A stretch of 18,368 nt of DNA. It comes from Cyanobacteria bacterium UBA11153. Its GTDB lineage: Bacteria > Cyanobacteriota > Cyanobacteriia > Cyanobacteriales > Coleofasciculaceae. Both the position numbers and the translations under genes were made by a program. Shown here in pieces: positions 7,365 to 14,925 of this stretch (position 1 is its first letter; each line of letters opens with the position of its first letter). Under the pieces are notes generated by a model. It was not told the DNA's origin and searched no databases. It was given only the letters and a program-made list of their open reading frames with translations. The stretch covers positions 1-18,368 of the forward strand of contig DOIX01000280.1 in assembly GCA_003511885.1 (NCBI GenBank). The letters run 5' to 3'.

Positions 7365-8618
7365 ATGACTCAACAACTAACTCGCATCTGTATTCTCGGT
7401 GGAGGCTTTGGGGGGCTTTATACTGCCCTGCGTTTAAGCCAGCTTCCTTGGGAAAAATCGCAGCAACCGGAAATTATCTTAATCGATCGTAACGATCGCT
7501 TTCTTTTTTTACCACTCCTGTACGAATTGGTGACAGGGGAACTTCAATCATGGGAAATTGCTCCCCCTTATCAGGAATTATTAGCAAATACTGGGGTACG
7601 CTTCATCCAAGCCACTGTCACTGGGATTGATATCGACAAGCAATCTGATAGCAGAGGCTTGGGCGATAAACCTAGATTGGCGATAACTTTAACTCAAAAC
7701 TCGCCCTTACCAGAAACGATAGAATTAAATTGCGATCGCCTCGTTTTAGCCCTAGGCGGTGAAACCCCTTTAGATAAAGTACCTGGTGCATCTGAGTTGG
7801 CGATTCCTTTCCATTCCTTATCCCACGCCTATCGTTTGGAAGAAAGGTTGCGCATTCTAGAAGAGTCGGAGGCAGAGAAAATCCGAGTTGCTGTTGTCGG
7901 TGGCGGTTACAGTGGAGTGGAAATAGCCTGTAAAGTAGCAGAAAGATTATCTGACAGAGGTAGGGTAAGAATTATCGAAAGAGGAGATAAAATCCTCGGT
8001 AATTCTCCAGATTTTAATCGAGAAGCGGCAAGAAAAGCTTTGAAGGATCGCAATATCTGGATTGATTTGGAAACCGAAGTCCAATCAATTACCTCTAACC
8101 AGATTTCCCTATTATATAAAGGACAAGTAGATACCATCCCTGTCGATATAGTTTTGTGGACAGTAGGCACTAGAATATCACCCATTATCTCTGCCCTGCC
8201 ACTCAAGCAAAGTCAGCGCGGTAAACTAACGATAGCACCAACCCTCCAAGTAATTGACCGTCCAGAAATCTTTGCCTTGGGAGATATTGTAGACTGTCAA
8301 GATGCCACAGGCGAGCAAATTCCCAACACCGCCCAATCCGCCTTTCAGCAAGCCGATTATACCGCCTGGAATATCTGGGCATCTCTGACAAATCGCCCCC
8401 TCTTACCTTTCCGCTATCAGCATTTAGGGGAAATGATGACTTTAGGGACAGATAATGCTACTCTTACAGGCTTAGGCTTGCAGTTAGATGGGACTTTAGG
8501 CTATTTACTGCGTCGTTTGATTTATCTTTACCGAATGCCCACTTTAGAGCATCAGTTAAAAGTCGGCTTTAATTGGATAGCTCAACCTTTATTAGATTTA
8601 TTATCTGGAAAAATTTAG
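7365..8618 (+). CDS. ndbB: Type 2 NAD(P)H dehydrogenase, NdbB/NDC1-like
   Basis: A 417-aa FAD flavoprotein that oxidises NAD(P)H and reduces a quinone without pumping protons. It has an N-terminal FAD motif GGGFGG (12-17), LFLPLLYELVTGEL (47-60) and WEIAPP as in the NdbB/NDC1 branch, a second Rossmann motif GGGYSG (179-184) for NAD(P)H, ALGD (304-307) contacting FAD, and AQSAFQQADY (323-332). The C-terminal RRLIYLYRMPTLEHQLKVGFNWI (383-405) is an amphipathic, membrane-associated tail. NDC1 of plants and NdbB of Synechocystis reduce demethylphylloquinone in vitamin K1 synthesis, so this role is likely, on the thylakoid side. That subfamily call rests on remembered similarity. The start ATG directly precedes the FAD domain; no Shine-Dalgarno is visible. 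Neighbours do not suggest an operon. Confidence 0.88.
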   Translation: MTQQLTRICILGGGFGGLYTALRLSQLPWEKSQQPEIILIDRNDRFLFLPLLYELVTGELQSWEIAPPYQELLANTGVRFIQATVTGIDIDKQSDSRGLGDKPRLAITLTQNSPLPETIELNCDRLVLALGGETPLDKVPGASELAIPFHSLSHAYRLEERLRILEESEAEKIRVAVVGGGYSGVEIACKVAERLSDRGRVRIIERGDKILGNSPDFNREAARKALKDRNIWIDLETEVQSITSNQISLLYKGQVDTIPVDIVLWTVGTRISPIISALPLKQSQRGKLTIAPTLQVIDRPEIFALGDIVDCQDATGEQIPNTAQSAFQQADYTAWNIWASLTNRPLLPFRYQHLGEMMTLGTDNATLTGLGLQLDGTLGYLLRRLIYLYRMPTLEHQLKVGFNWIAQPLLDLLSGKI

Positions 8619-8760
8619 TTATTAGTCGATCAAAAGGCTTGGGAGTTATTGATAAATGCAGTAAAAAAATATCTTTCTAATCCTGTAGAATATTGAGAAA
8701 GTTTGATTGTACCGGGAAAATTAGAAATGAGAGGGTAGCGATTGAATAACAAAACTTGCC

Positions 8761-8782
8761 AGTTATTTAGCCATTAGTCATT
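8761..8782. repeat. Heptamers abutting the HAD gene start
   Basis: AGTTATT, one T, AGCCATT, AGTCATT; the last unit ends at the base before the ATG of the HAD gene, so no Shine-Dalgarno is present. The preceding 140 bases after ndbB show no gene or clear promoter. Confidence 0.6.
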
Positions 8783-9427
8783 ATGCAACAACCAAAAGTA
8801 ATTTTTCTTGATGCTGTCGGGACTTTATTTGGAGTAAGAGGGAGTGTCGGCGAGGCTTATAGCACAATTGCAAATAAATTTGGCGTACAAGCCTCAGCTA
8901 CAGCTTTAAATGATGCTTTTTTCCAAGCTTTCTCTACTGCCGAGCCTCTGGTTTTTCCGCAAACGGATCCCGAAGAGATTCCTGAGTGTGAATTTGAATG
9001 GTGGCGTTTAATTGCTTTGCGGACATTTCAAAATGTTGGTGTCCTTAACCAATTTGAAGATTTTACCGATTTTTTTGACCAACTTTACAACTATTTTGCC
9101 ACCGCTCAACCTTGGTTTATTTATCCCGACGTTATCCCAGCCCTTGCGGCATGGCAAAAGGCAGGAATTCAATTAGGTATTGTCTCGAATTTTGATTCCA
9201 GAATTGACTTAGTTTTAAAAGCGCTCAAATTGGATGAATTTTTTAAATCTGTTACCATTTCTACTCAGGTAGGTGCTGCTAAACCTCAGCCCAAAATTTT
9301 TGCCACTGCTTTGGAAAAACATCAATGTTATCCTCAAGAGGCATGGCACATTGGCGATAGTTTGAAAGAAGATTATCAAGGTGCTAAAGCCGCAGGATTG
9401 AGAGCTATCTTGTTGGATAGGGGATAG
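8783..9427 (+). CDS. HAD-like hydrolase, REG-2/HDHD3-like
   Basis: A 214-aa HAD subfamily IA protein. Motif I reads FLDAVGTLF, with the nucleophile Asp10 but Val12 where most HAD phosphatases have the second catalytic Asp. Motif II is Ser135 in IVSNFDSR, motif III Lys167 in AAKPQPKIF, motif IV GDSLKEDYQGAK with Asp192 and Asp197. The cap (about 20-110) has FEWWRLI, as in the REG-2/HDHD3 group, where the second Asp is also absent in the human member; substrates are unknown. The loss of the general acid/base makes ordinary phosphatase turnover doubtful. The protein stops at LLDRG, about 10-20 residues earlier than I would expect, because the frame runs into a heptamer array. Both ends of the gene touch heptamers. 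Confidence 0.85.
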   Translation: MQQPKVIFLDAVGTLFGVRGSVGEAYSTIANKFGVQASATALNDAFFQAFSTAEPLVFPQTDPEEIPECEFEWWRLIALRTFQNVGVLNQFEDFTDFFDQLYNYFATAQPWFIYPDVIPALAAWQKAGIQLGIVSNFDSRIDLVLKALKLDEFFKSVTISTQVGAAKPQPKIFATALEKHQCYPQEAWHIGDSLKEDYQGAKAAGLRAILLDRG

Positions 9428-9449
9428 GGGATAGGGACTAGGGGCTGGC
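9415..9449. repeat. Heptamers spanning the HAD gene stop codon
   Basis: GGATAGG three times, then GACTAGG and GGCTGGC. The stop TAG (9425-9427) lies in the second unit and the last residues of the protein are encoded by the array. Confidence 0.8.
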
Positions 9450-9589
9450 ATCTAAATTGGGAAATGCTAGTGCAGCACGGCAGAAGTTTCTCACCAGTAT
9501 CAATGAAACTGGTTTTTTCTCCCCTGCTCCCCTGCTTACAACTGATGGGTTATTTCTGCCCACCTGTACCAGCCTATCTCCAGAGGCTA

Positions 9590-9619
9590 TTGACAAAAAT
9601 CTAAAAAAATGATAATAAT
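9590..9619 (+). promoter_or_regulatory. Likely promoter of the PEP-CTERM gene
   Basis: TTGACA (9590-9595) is followed by GATAAT (9611-9616, spacer 15) or AATAAT (9614-9619, spacer 18). It ends just before the 22-bp palindrome, the usual place for a repressor site. A TATAAT at 9741-9746 touches the ATG and is too close to serve as -10. Bases 9450-9589 of this 319-bp spacer hold no gene, only an 8-bp CTCCCCTG doublet near 9519. Confidence 0.5.
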
Positions 9620-9620
9620 C

Positions 9621-9711
9621 TGTATTACGAAGTCGTAATACACTGCTTAGACAGGGTGCTTGCTACAAATTTTGTATTTTCTGTGTGTTCCTCTTGCGAT
9701 CTCGTAATACA
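9621..9711. promoter_or_regulatory. Palindromic operator with a second half-site
   Basis: TGTATTACGA, AG, TCGTAATACA (9621-9642): perfect 10-bp arms. The right arm recurs exactly at 9702-9711, where the left arm is degenerate (6 of 10 matches, 9690-9699). The copies are 69 bp apart, compatible with cooperative binding by a dimeric regulator. Confidence 0.6.
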
Positions 9712-9746
9712 GTTATTTAGGTTTCGGTGCTTCCCACAGATATAAT

Positions 9747-10379
9747 ATGCTCAACCTCAAACAGACGACATCCACCTGTCTCGGCTTAGTTGCTGGCGGT
9801 ACTTTGGCATTTTCCGCGATGCCTGCTCGAGCATTTAGCTTTGGCAATGATGGGATTTTATTTAAGAAGGATACGATGGTAGACTTCATGTTTATGGAGT
9901 CTCATGGTGCATTCAAGTCAACTTTATCGATTGTTAAAAAAAATACACCAACTACGATAGAAGCGGTGTTGTTTAAGGAAAATAAGGCTGCTATCTCCCC
10001 AGCTAACGATTTTCTGGGTTTATGCCCCGACACCGTTACTGCTCCTGGTGGCGGTTGCCAAAACTGGTTTACTTTTGAAGGGGGCGTGGAGTATAGTTTA
10101 CTCCTTGACTCTGGTGTTAATAAACCAGTGGGAACATCAGGTATGGTTTATTCAACAGATAGTTTGAATACTCCTACTAGCAATCAAGCTAAATTCTCGA
10201 CGAATCCTGATGGCTCATACTTAATCGATTTTGATGATAAGGGTATGGGACCAGATCGGGACTTCAATGATTTTAGCATCTCGGCTAAGGTTAAATCCGT
10301 TCCGGAGCCAACGGCTTTAGCAGGTTTGGCTTTAGTTGGTGGTGTATTGATTGTCTCTCGCCTGCGGAAAAAAGAGTGA
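9747..10379 (+). CDS. PEP-CTERM sorted secreted protein with DUF4114-like segment
   Basis: A 210-aa exported protein. Residues 1-29 form a signal peptide ending in PARA before FSFG. The C-terminus has the PEP-CTERM tripartite signal: SVPEP (184-188), a hydrophobic stretch (189-204) and the basic RLRKK (205-209), which is cut and sorted by an exosortase. The middle has DFDDKGMGPDRDFNDFSIS (161-179), an acidic loop typical of DUF4114, probably binding calcium, and two cysteines (93, 104) that could form a disulfide. The role is unknown; such proteins are usually linked to the cell surface or extracellular polymer. It is monocistronic, with a long leader of about 100 nt carrying palindromic sites, so it is probably tightly regulated. 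Confidence 0.88.
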   Translation: MLNLKQTTSTCLGLVAGGTLAFSAMPARAFSFGNDGILFKKDTMVDFMFMESHGAFKSTLSIVKKNTPTTIEAVLFKENKAAISPANDFLGLCPDTVTAPGGGCQNWFTFEGGVEYSLLLDSGVNKPVGTSGMVYSTDSLNTPTSNQAKFSTNPDGSYLIDFDDKGMGPDRDFNDFSISAKVKSVPEPTALAGLALVGGVLIVSRLRKKE

Positions 10380-10396
10380 CATACTCCAGGGCAAAA

Positions 10397-10422
10397 GGTG
10401 CATTAGCATAGCATAATGTACC
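10397..10422. repeat. GGTGCATTA stem-loop after the PEP-CTERM gene
   Basis: GGTGCATTA, 8-nt loop, TAATGTACC: a 9-bp stem with one G-U pair, 17 bp after the stop codon. It resembles a repeat common between cyanobacterial genes and may serve as a terminator or RNA-stabilising hairpin. Confidence 0.5.
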
Positions 10423-10452
10423 CTACAAGTTATATCAAGTCCGGTGATATCG

Positions 10453-10600
10453 TTCTTGTTTGTAGTAAGCACTTTAGTGCCTGAAATTATCAGATTTTAA
10501 AGCACTAAAGTGTGCTTACTACGAAACTGTTTCTTGTTTGTAGTAAGCACTTTAGTGCCTGAAATTATCAGGTTTTGAGGCACTAAAGTCCTTACTACGA
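10453..10600. repeat. Two tandem long stem-loops between convergent genes
   Basis: A 41-bp perfect direct repeat (10453-10493 and 10531-10571, period 78) starts each unit. Each folds into a stem of about 20 bp: arms 10462-10480 with 10502-10522 (2-nt bulge) and 10540-10559 with 10579-10598 (one mismatch), built on GTAGTAAGCACTTTAGTGC. It lies between convergent genes and could end transcription from both sides. Confidence 0.75.
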
Positions 10601-10658
10601 ACTTGTTTACAGAAGTGGGATGCTACCGGACATGATATTATCGTTATTCGCCATTCCC

Positions 10659-12473
10659 TTAGAAAGTGAATGTAGTTCTCAGAGTACCAATCCAGATATC
10701 ATCACTATCATTATTGTGTTCTGGATTAATAAGCCAAATCACACCAGGAGTGATAGCGATATTATCCGTTAGCTTATAGCGATATAAGGCTTCAACGTGG
10801 AAGGAAGTGTCGTTATCTTCACTACCTGAGATATCGTTATGAGTTACCTTTGGTGGCATCCCAAACATCAAACCTAACAAGTTGCCTTTTCCACCTAAAT
10901 CTGGCAGGGCAAGGTTAACCATCCAATTCCAGATATCAGCGTCACTACCTGCAATAGCAGTAGCCTTGGCTTCAGCGCTTTGGTAACCAACCCAACCGCC
11001 CAGAGCAAACATCCCGAATTTAGCATTGGCTTGAATGCCAAAAGAGTCTGTCGCGGTGGCTACACGATTACTAAATGGTCTGTTGGCATTAGCACCACCT
11101 GTATCGCCAGTAACGAATATGTTACCAGCGCCAGCAACACCGCCATAGTAAGAGTGGGCATAAGTTAAACCCAAGGTAATTGCGTTACTGGGTTTGAAGG
11201 TTAACTGAGCTAGTGCAGAATAAGTACCGTTAAAAAGTCCATTGTCTGGGTTAGGATTTTCACCATCGTCTGCAACATAAGCTGCTGAGAAGGATAAGGC
11301 ATTGCTAAATTTGTAGGTGGCGGCTATACCCACATCTCCCCCAACTCGATAAATGGGGCTAAACCGTCCAAAACGGGAAATTGAACCGCTGGCATCACTA
11401 GCGAAGAATGGATTAACAGGATCGATGACAGTACTATATAACTCAGCACCCTTGGCATCAATCTGTACCGTTAGTTTGTCACCGAGGGGAAATCGATACC
11501 ACAGCTTATCAACTTCAACATCATTGCCATTATTCCCATCAAAGGATAAGCGGGTCATGTTAGTTCCGGCAACATTAGCGGCAGTGTTAGGATTACCCAT
11601 CTGAAATGGAGTAATATTTCTCGCTTGAAGACGAGTTGTGAGTAAGTCTTTTCCACTGAAGCTAGTTTCTAGACGGAGACGGACTCGATCGCCGAAGGTG
11701 GTGTTAATATCTAAGTCTCGATCGTTTTCAAAAAATGGAACAACAGGCTTTTCATCCCCCCAAACATCGGTTAGAGCAAAGATAACTTCACCCTTCAGCT
11801 TAGTCGTAGTGGAAAACTGATGATCTTCTAAGAAAGCTACTCGACCTTCCAGATTATCAACTCGTCCAGTTAAAGTTTGCAATTCAGCTTGAAATTCTTG
11901 GACTAAGCGTCGGATTGATGCTGCATCTCCGTTATCAGGAGGAGTAGAAGTACCATCACCAATAATCCGTTCGAGTTGACTTAAACAAGCATTCAAACCA
12001 GCGGCAAATTCGTAACGAGTCATGGCGCGGTTGCCCCGATATGTCCCGTCGGGATAGCCTGCGATACAGCCATAACGTTCGACTAAATTGCGCAATGCTT
12101 CATAAGCCCAGTCTCCTGGAGATACGTCTCGCAGTTGACCGACATTAGTTACTTGATCGAGGGCATCACTATTGTTTTCACTGCCATAGTTTTGCAGTTG
12201 CTGAAAGTTCGATTCTGTTGAGGTGTTATCAACGCTAGGTACTTGTCCGATTAAAGAGTTATCTGCTAACTCTTTAGTTTCCTTGACTGGAGAAATATTT
12301 AGTCCATCAACTGAAGTTTCGACACTGCCATTGAGTTCAACCGCCGATTCGCTGGTAACTGTTGCAGTTGGCTCCGAAACCTGTCCAGTAGCGTAAGCGC
12401 TACCAGCCACAAATAAAGAAGCGCCCAGAATGGCTGGACTGACTTTTAAAGCTTGCCAAAATAGTTTTGACAT
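10659..12473 (-). CDS. SLH-OprB outer membrane porin (iron uptake porin family), copy A
   Basis: A 604-aa outer-membrane channel. The signal peptide is about 1-28 (cleaved after AYA). A polar linker follows, then one SLH domain (about 115-163, SPGDWAYEALRNLVERYGC and YPDGTYRGNRAMTRYEFA), a short coiled coil (about 186-217), and an OprB-type 16-stranded barrel (about 225-604) that ends in TFTF, the aromatic C-terminus recognised by the BAM machinery. In this family the SLH domain holds the porin to the cell wall; members in Synechocystis pass inorganic ions including iron. AAGGA 8 nt before the ATG is the Shine-Dalgarno. It is a tandem paralogue of the next porin, nearly identical in the N-terminal part. 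There is a hairpin 53-69 nt upstream of the start. Confidence 0.92.
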   Translation of the reverse strand: MSKLFWQALKVSPAILGASLFVAGSAYATGQVSEPTATVTSESAVELNGSVETSVDGLNISPVKETKELADNSLIGQVPSVDNTSTESNFQQLQNYGSENNSDALDQVTNVGQLRDVSPGDWAYEALRNLVERYGCIAGYPDGTYRGNRAMTRYEFAAGLNACLSQLERIIGDGTSTPPDNGDAASIRRLVQEFQAELQTLTGRVDNLEGRVAFLEDHQFSTTTKLKGEVIFALTDVWGDEKPVVPFFENDRDLDINTTFGDRVRLRLETSFSGKDLLTTRLQARNITPFQMGNPNTAANVAGTNMTRLSFDGNNGNDVEVDKLWYRFPLGDKLTVQIDAKGAELYSTVIDPVNPFFASDASGSISRFGRFSPIYRVGGDVGIAATYKFSNALSFSAAYVADDGENPNPDNGLFNGTYSALAQLTFKPSNAITLGLTYAHSYYGGVAGAGNIFVTGDTGGANANRPFSNRVATATDSFGIQANAKFGMFALGGWVGYQSAEAKATAIAGSDADIWNWMVNLALPDLGGKGNLLGLMFGMPPKVTHNDISGSEDNDTSFHVEALYRYKLTDNIAITPGVIWLINPEHNNDSDDIWIGTLRTTFTF

Positions 12474-12525
12474 AATGCTGTCCTTACCTCACTCCTACAC
12501 AAATTAAGCAGTTATGCTACCCACA

Positions 12526-12542
12526 GAGGGGATGTTCCCCTC
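12526..12542 (-). promoter_or_regulatory. Hairpin in the leader of porin A
   Basis: GAGGGGA, TGT, TCCCCTC: perfect 7-bp stem, 53-69 nt before the porin A start. There is no U-run after it on the minus strand, so it is more likely a leader structure or operator than a terminator. Confidence 0.4.
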
Positions 12543-12580
12543 CTTCAAGGATAACATACCTTACCTTATGCAAAGTTGAG

Positions 12581-12615
12581 AAGCCCTCCGGACTTTGAGC
12601 CGGAGGGTGAAGACG
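12581..12615 (+). mobile_element. IS200/IS605-end-like hairpin remnant
   Basis: AGAAGCCCTCCGG, loop ACTTTGAG, CCGGAGGGTGAAGACG: a perfect 8-bp stem (12584-12591 with 12600-12607). The GAAGCCC-hairpin-GGGTGA arrangement resembles the right ends of cyanobacterial IS200/IS605 elements. No transposase or TnpB remains beside it. Confidence 0.4.
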
Positions 12616-12672
12616 AGTGATGGGATTTATTTCCATCGGTTGATCCCTCCAGTAATCTGCGTCACCGCTTAT

Positions 12673-12752
12673 CTATAGCAACCGCCACAGCGGTTAGGAC
12701 ACAGAGAGATTGGTGGGGGTGTTAGCGTTAGCGGAGCGTGGCGAAGCCTAGC
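12673..12752. repeat. Two dispersed repeats in the porin-porin spacer
   Basis: CTATAGCAACCGCCACA (12673-12689) is identical to 18349-18365; it continues here into GCGGTT, making an inverted repeat AACCGC-CACA-GCGGTT. GTTAGCGTTAGCGGAGCG and TGGCGAAGCCTAGC follow (12721-12752), a GCGGAGCG-type cyanobacterial repeat. The 437-bp spacer holds no gene. Confidence 0.55.
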
Positions 12753-12869
12753 ATTCGGGCGATAACCTTGGCAACAAATCCTAAATATTTATATCCGAAT
12801 GCTTAACCCTCCCTTCACTGCTTTGTCTACTGGTATATCTTCTGAAAAAAAGTGGAATTGGCTCAAATT

Positions 12870-12911
12870 ATTCCCCACTCCCTACTCCCCATTTACCATT
12901 CCCCATTCCCT
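12870..12911. repeat. Six heptamers at the end of porin B
   Basis: ATTCCCC, ACTCCCT, ACTCCCC, ATTTACC, ATTCCCC, ATTCCCT; the last base is part of the porin B stop codon. Porin A ends in the same ATTCCCTTA without the array, so it may have grown from the coding end by slippage. Confidence 0.75.
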
Positions 12912-14794
12912 TAGAAGGTAAATGTGGTTCTGATTGTTCCTATCCAGATATCGTCATTATTGTCATTATGTTCTGGATTGATAATCCAAATCAGGCCAGG
13001 GGTAATGGCGACATTATTGTTCAGTTTGTACCGATACAAAGCTTCGACGTGAAAGGAAGTGTCGCTATCTTCACGAGAAGTCAAATCGTTATCGGTAACT
13101 TTTGGTGGCATCCCAAATTGGAAACCTAGCAAGTTACCTTTTCCACCTACATCTGGTAGGGCAAAGTTGACCATCCAATTCCAGATATCGGCATCATTAC
13201 CTGCAATAGCAGTAGCTTTGGCGGTAGCATCTTGGAAACCAACCCAACCGCCTACAGAAAACATCCCGAATTTAGCATTCGCTTGGAGTCCAAAAGAGTC
13301 GGTTGCAGTGGCGACATTACCAAATGGTCTGTTCGCAAATCCACTTCCCGTACCTCCGGTGACGAAGACACCAGCACCGCTATAGTAGGAGTGGACGTAA
13401 GTTAAACCCAAATTGATCGCCTTAGTTGGTTTGAAGTTTAACTGTGCCAGTGCGGAATAAGTTCCATTGAAAACTCCATTATCTGCACTAGGATCTTCGC
13501 CATCATCAGCAAAATAACCAGCAGAGAAGGCTAACATATCGTTAAACTTGTAGGTTAGAGTTGCACCAACATCCTGACCAACCCGATAGATGGGACTAAA
13601 CCGACCAAAGCGGGAAATAGAACCACTACCAGCACTAGCAAAATAAGGGTTGACAGTATCGATGATGTTGTCATAGTACTCAGCACCCGTGGCATCAATT
13701 TGAAATGTCAGTTTGTCACTGAAGGGGAATCGATAAAACAACTTATCGACAAAAACGTCGTTATTTTCATTCCCGTCAAAACTCAATCTGGTCATGTTAG
13801 TTCCGGTAACATTAGCAGCACCAGTACCGCTGCCAAACGGAGTGAGGTTTCTCGCTTGCAAACGAGTTCGCAGTAAGTCTTTCCCTGTGAAGCTAGTATC
13901 TAAACTCAGACGTACCCGATCTGCGAAGATTGTATTGACATCTAAATCTTGAGTTGGGTTAGCAGTGCCAGCAACTGCTTTCTTATCTCCAAACCCATCA
14001 GCCAGAGCAAAGATAACTTCACCTTTTAACTTAGTCGTCGTGGAAAACTGATGATCTTCTAAGAAAGCTACTCGACCTTCCAGGTTATCTACCCGTCCAG
14101 TTAAAGTTTGCAATTCGGCTTGAAATTCTTGGACTAAGCGTCGGATTGATGCTGTATCTCCGTTATCAGGAGGAGTAGAAGTACCATCACCAATAATCCG
14201 TTCGAGTTGACTTAAACAAGCATTCAAACCAGCGGCAAATTCGTAACGAGTCATGGCGCGATTGCCTCGATATGTCCCGTCGGGATAACCTGCGATACAG
14301 CCATAACGTTCGACTAAATTTCGTAATGCTTCATAAGCCCAGTCTCCTGGAGATACGTCTCGCAGTTGACCGACATTAGTTACTTGATCGAGGGCATCAC
14401 TATTGTTTTCACTGCTGTATTTTTGCAGTTGCTGAAAGTTAGATTCTGTTGAGGTGTTATCAATGGCTGGTACTTGTCCGATTAAAGAGTTGTCTGCTAA
14501 CTCTTTAGTTTCCTTGACTGAAGAAACATTTAGTTCATCAATTGAGGATTTTACAGTATCAGTTGCTACATTTAAGCTTTCTACTTCACTGTTATTCAGA
14601 TTCTCTGAAGATGTTACTTCAGATGGGAGAGAAGTTTCTGGGCTGCTATTGAGTTCAACTACTGATTGGCTGGTAGCTGTTGCTGTTGGATCGGAAACCT
14701 GCCCAGTAGCATAAGCGCCACTGGCGACAAATAAAGAACTGCCCAGAATGGCTGGACTTACTTTTAAGGCTTGCCAAAATACTTTTGAAATCAT
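12911..14794 (-). CDS. SLH-OprB outer membrane porin (iron uptake porin family), copy B
   Basis: A 627-aa paralogue of porin A with the same plan: signal peptide (about 1-29, cleaved after AYA), a linker about 22 residues longer than in copy A, one SLH domain, coiled coil, OprB barrel and terminal TFTF. From the linker to the coiled coil the two genes are about 95% identical at DNA level by eye, whereas the barrels are clearly more divergent, which suggests recent gene conversion of the cell-wall-binding part and divergence of the channel. The Shine-Dalgarno region GGTAAGGACAG is shared, but the start codon is one codon earlier than in copy A. It is 437 bp upstream of copy A and probably has its own promoter, since each copy has a separate leader. 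Confidence 0.92.
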   Translation of the reverse strand: MISKVFWQALKVSPAILGSSLFVASGAYATGQVSDPTATATSQSVVELNSSPETSLPSEVTSSENLNNSEVESLNVATDTVKSSIDELNVSSVKETKELADNSLIGQVPAIDNTSTESNFQQLQKYSSENNSDALDQVTNVGQLRDVSPGDWAYEALRNLVERYGCIAGYPDGTYRGNRAMTRYEFAAGLNACLSQLERIIGDGTSTPPDNGDTASIRRLVQEFQAELQTLTGRVDNLEGRVAFLEDHQFSTTTKLKGEVIFALADGFGDKKAVAGTANPTQDLDVNTIFADRVRLSLDTSFTGKDLLRTRLQARNLTPFGSGTGAANVTGTNMTRLSFDGNENNDVFVDKLFYRFPFSDKLTFQIDATGAEYYDNIIDTVNPYFASAGSGSISRFGRFSPIYRVGQDVGATLTYKFNDMLAFSAGYFADDGEDPSADNGVFNGTYSALAQLNFKPTKAINLGLTYVHSYYSGAGVFVTGGTGSGFANRPFGNVATATDSFGLQANAKFGMFSVGGWVGFQDATAKATAIAGNDADIWNWMVNFALPDVGGKGNLLGFQFGMPPKVTDNDLTSREDSDTSFHVEALYRYKLNNNVAITPGLIWIINPEHNDNNDDIWIGTIRTTFTF

Positions 14795-14826
14795 ACTGTC
14801 CTTACCTCACTTTTTGTAATTTAAGA

Positions 14827-14852
14827 ACAAACGGATATTGTGTTCCGTTTGT
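14827..14852 (-). promoter_or_regulatory. Inverted repeat in the leader of porin B
   Basis: ACAAACGGA, 8-nt spacer, TCCGTTTGT: perfect 9-bp arms, 33-58 bp before the porin B start. It could be a repressor site or an RNA hairpin. Its position parallels the hairpin before porin A, but the sequence differs. Confidence 0.45.
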
Positions 14853-14899
14853 CCCACACTATTGACCACACCAATCTAGTTGTACCATCTTTTTGGGCA

Positions 14900-14925
14900 A
14901 AAATCTCAACTCTTGGGATTTTTTT
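14900..14925. terminator. A/T-flanked hairpin, terminator-like
   Basis: AAAATCTCAA, loop CTC, TTGGGATTTT then more T: a 10-bp stem with one wobble, U-rich on both strands. There is no gene just upstream on either strand, so what it would end is unclear; an unseen small RNA or attenuation of the porin B transcript are possible. Confidence 0.3.

Noticed and set aside
7118..7492. 124-codon open frame overlapping the start of ndbB
   Set aside because: It runs through repeat sequence (GCGAAGC fragment and heptamers) and 128 bp into ndbB in another frame; the peptide has no recognisable pattern.
9741..9746. TATAAT directly before the PEP-CTERM start codon
   Set aside because: As a -10 box it would start transcription after the ATG, and no -35 is at the right distance.
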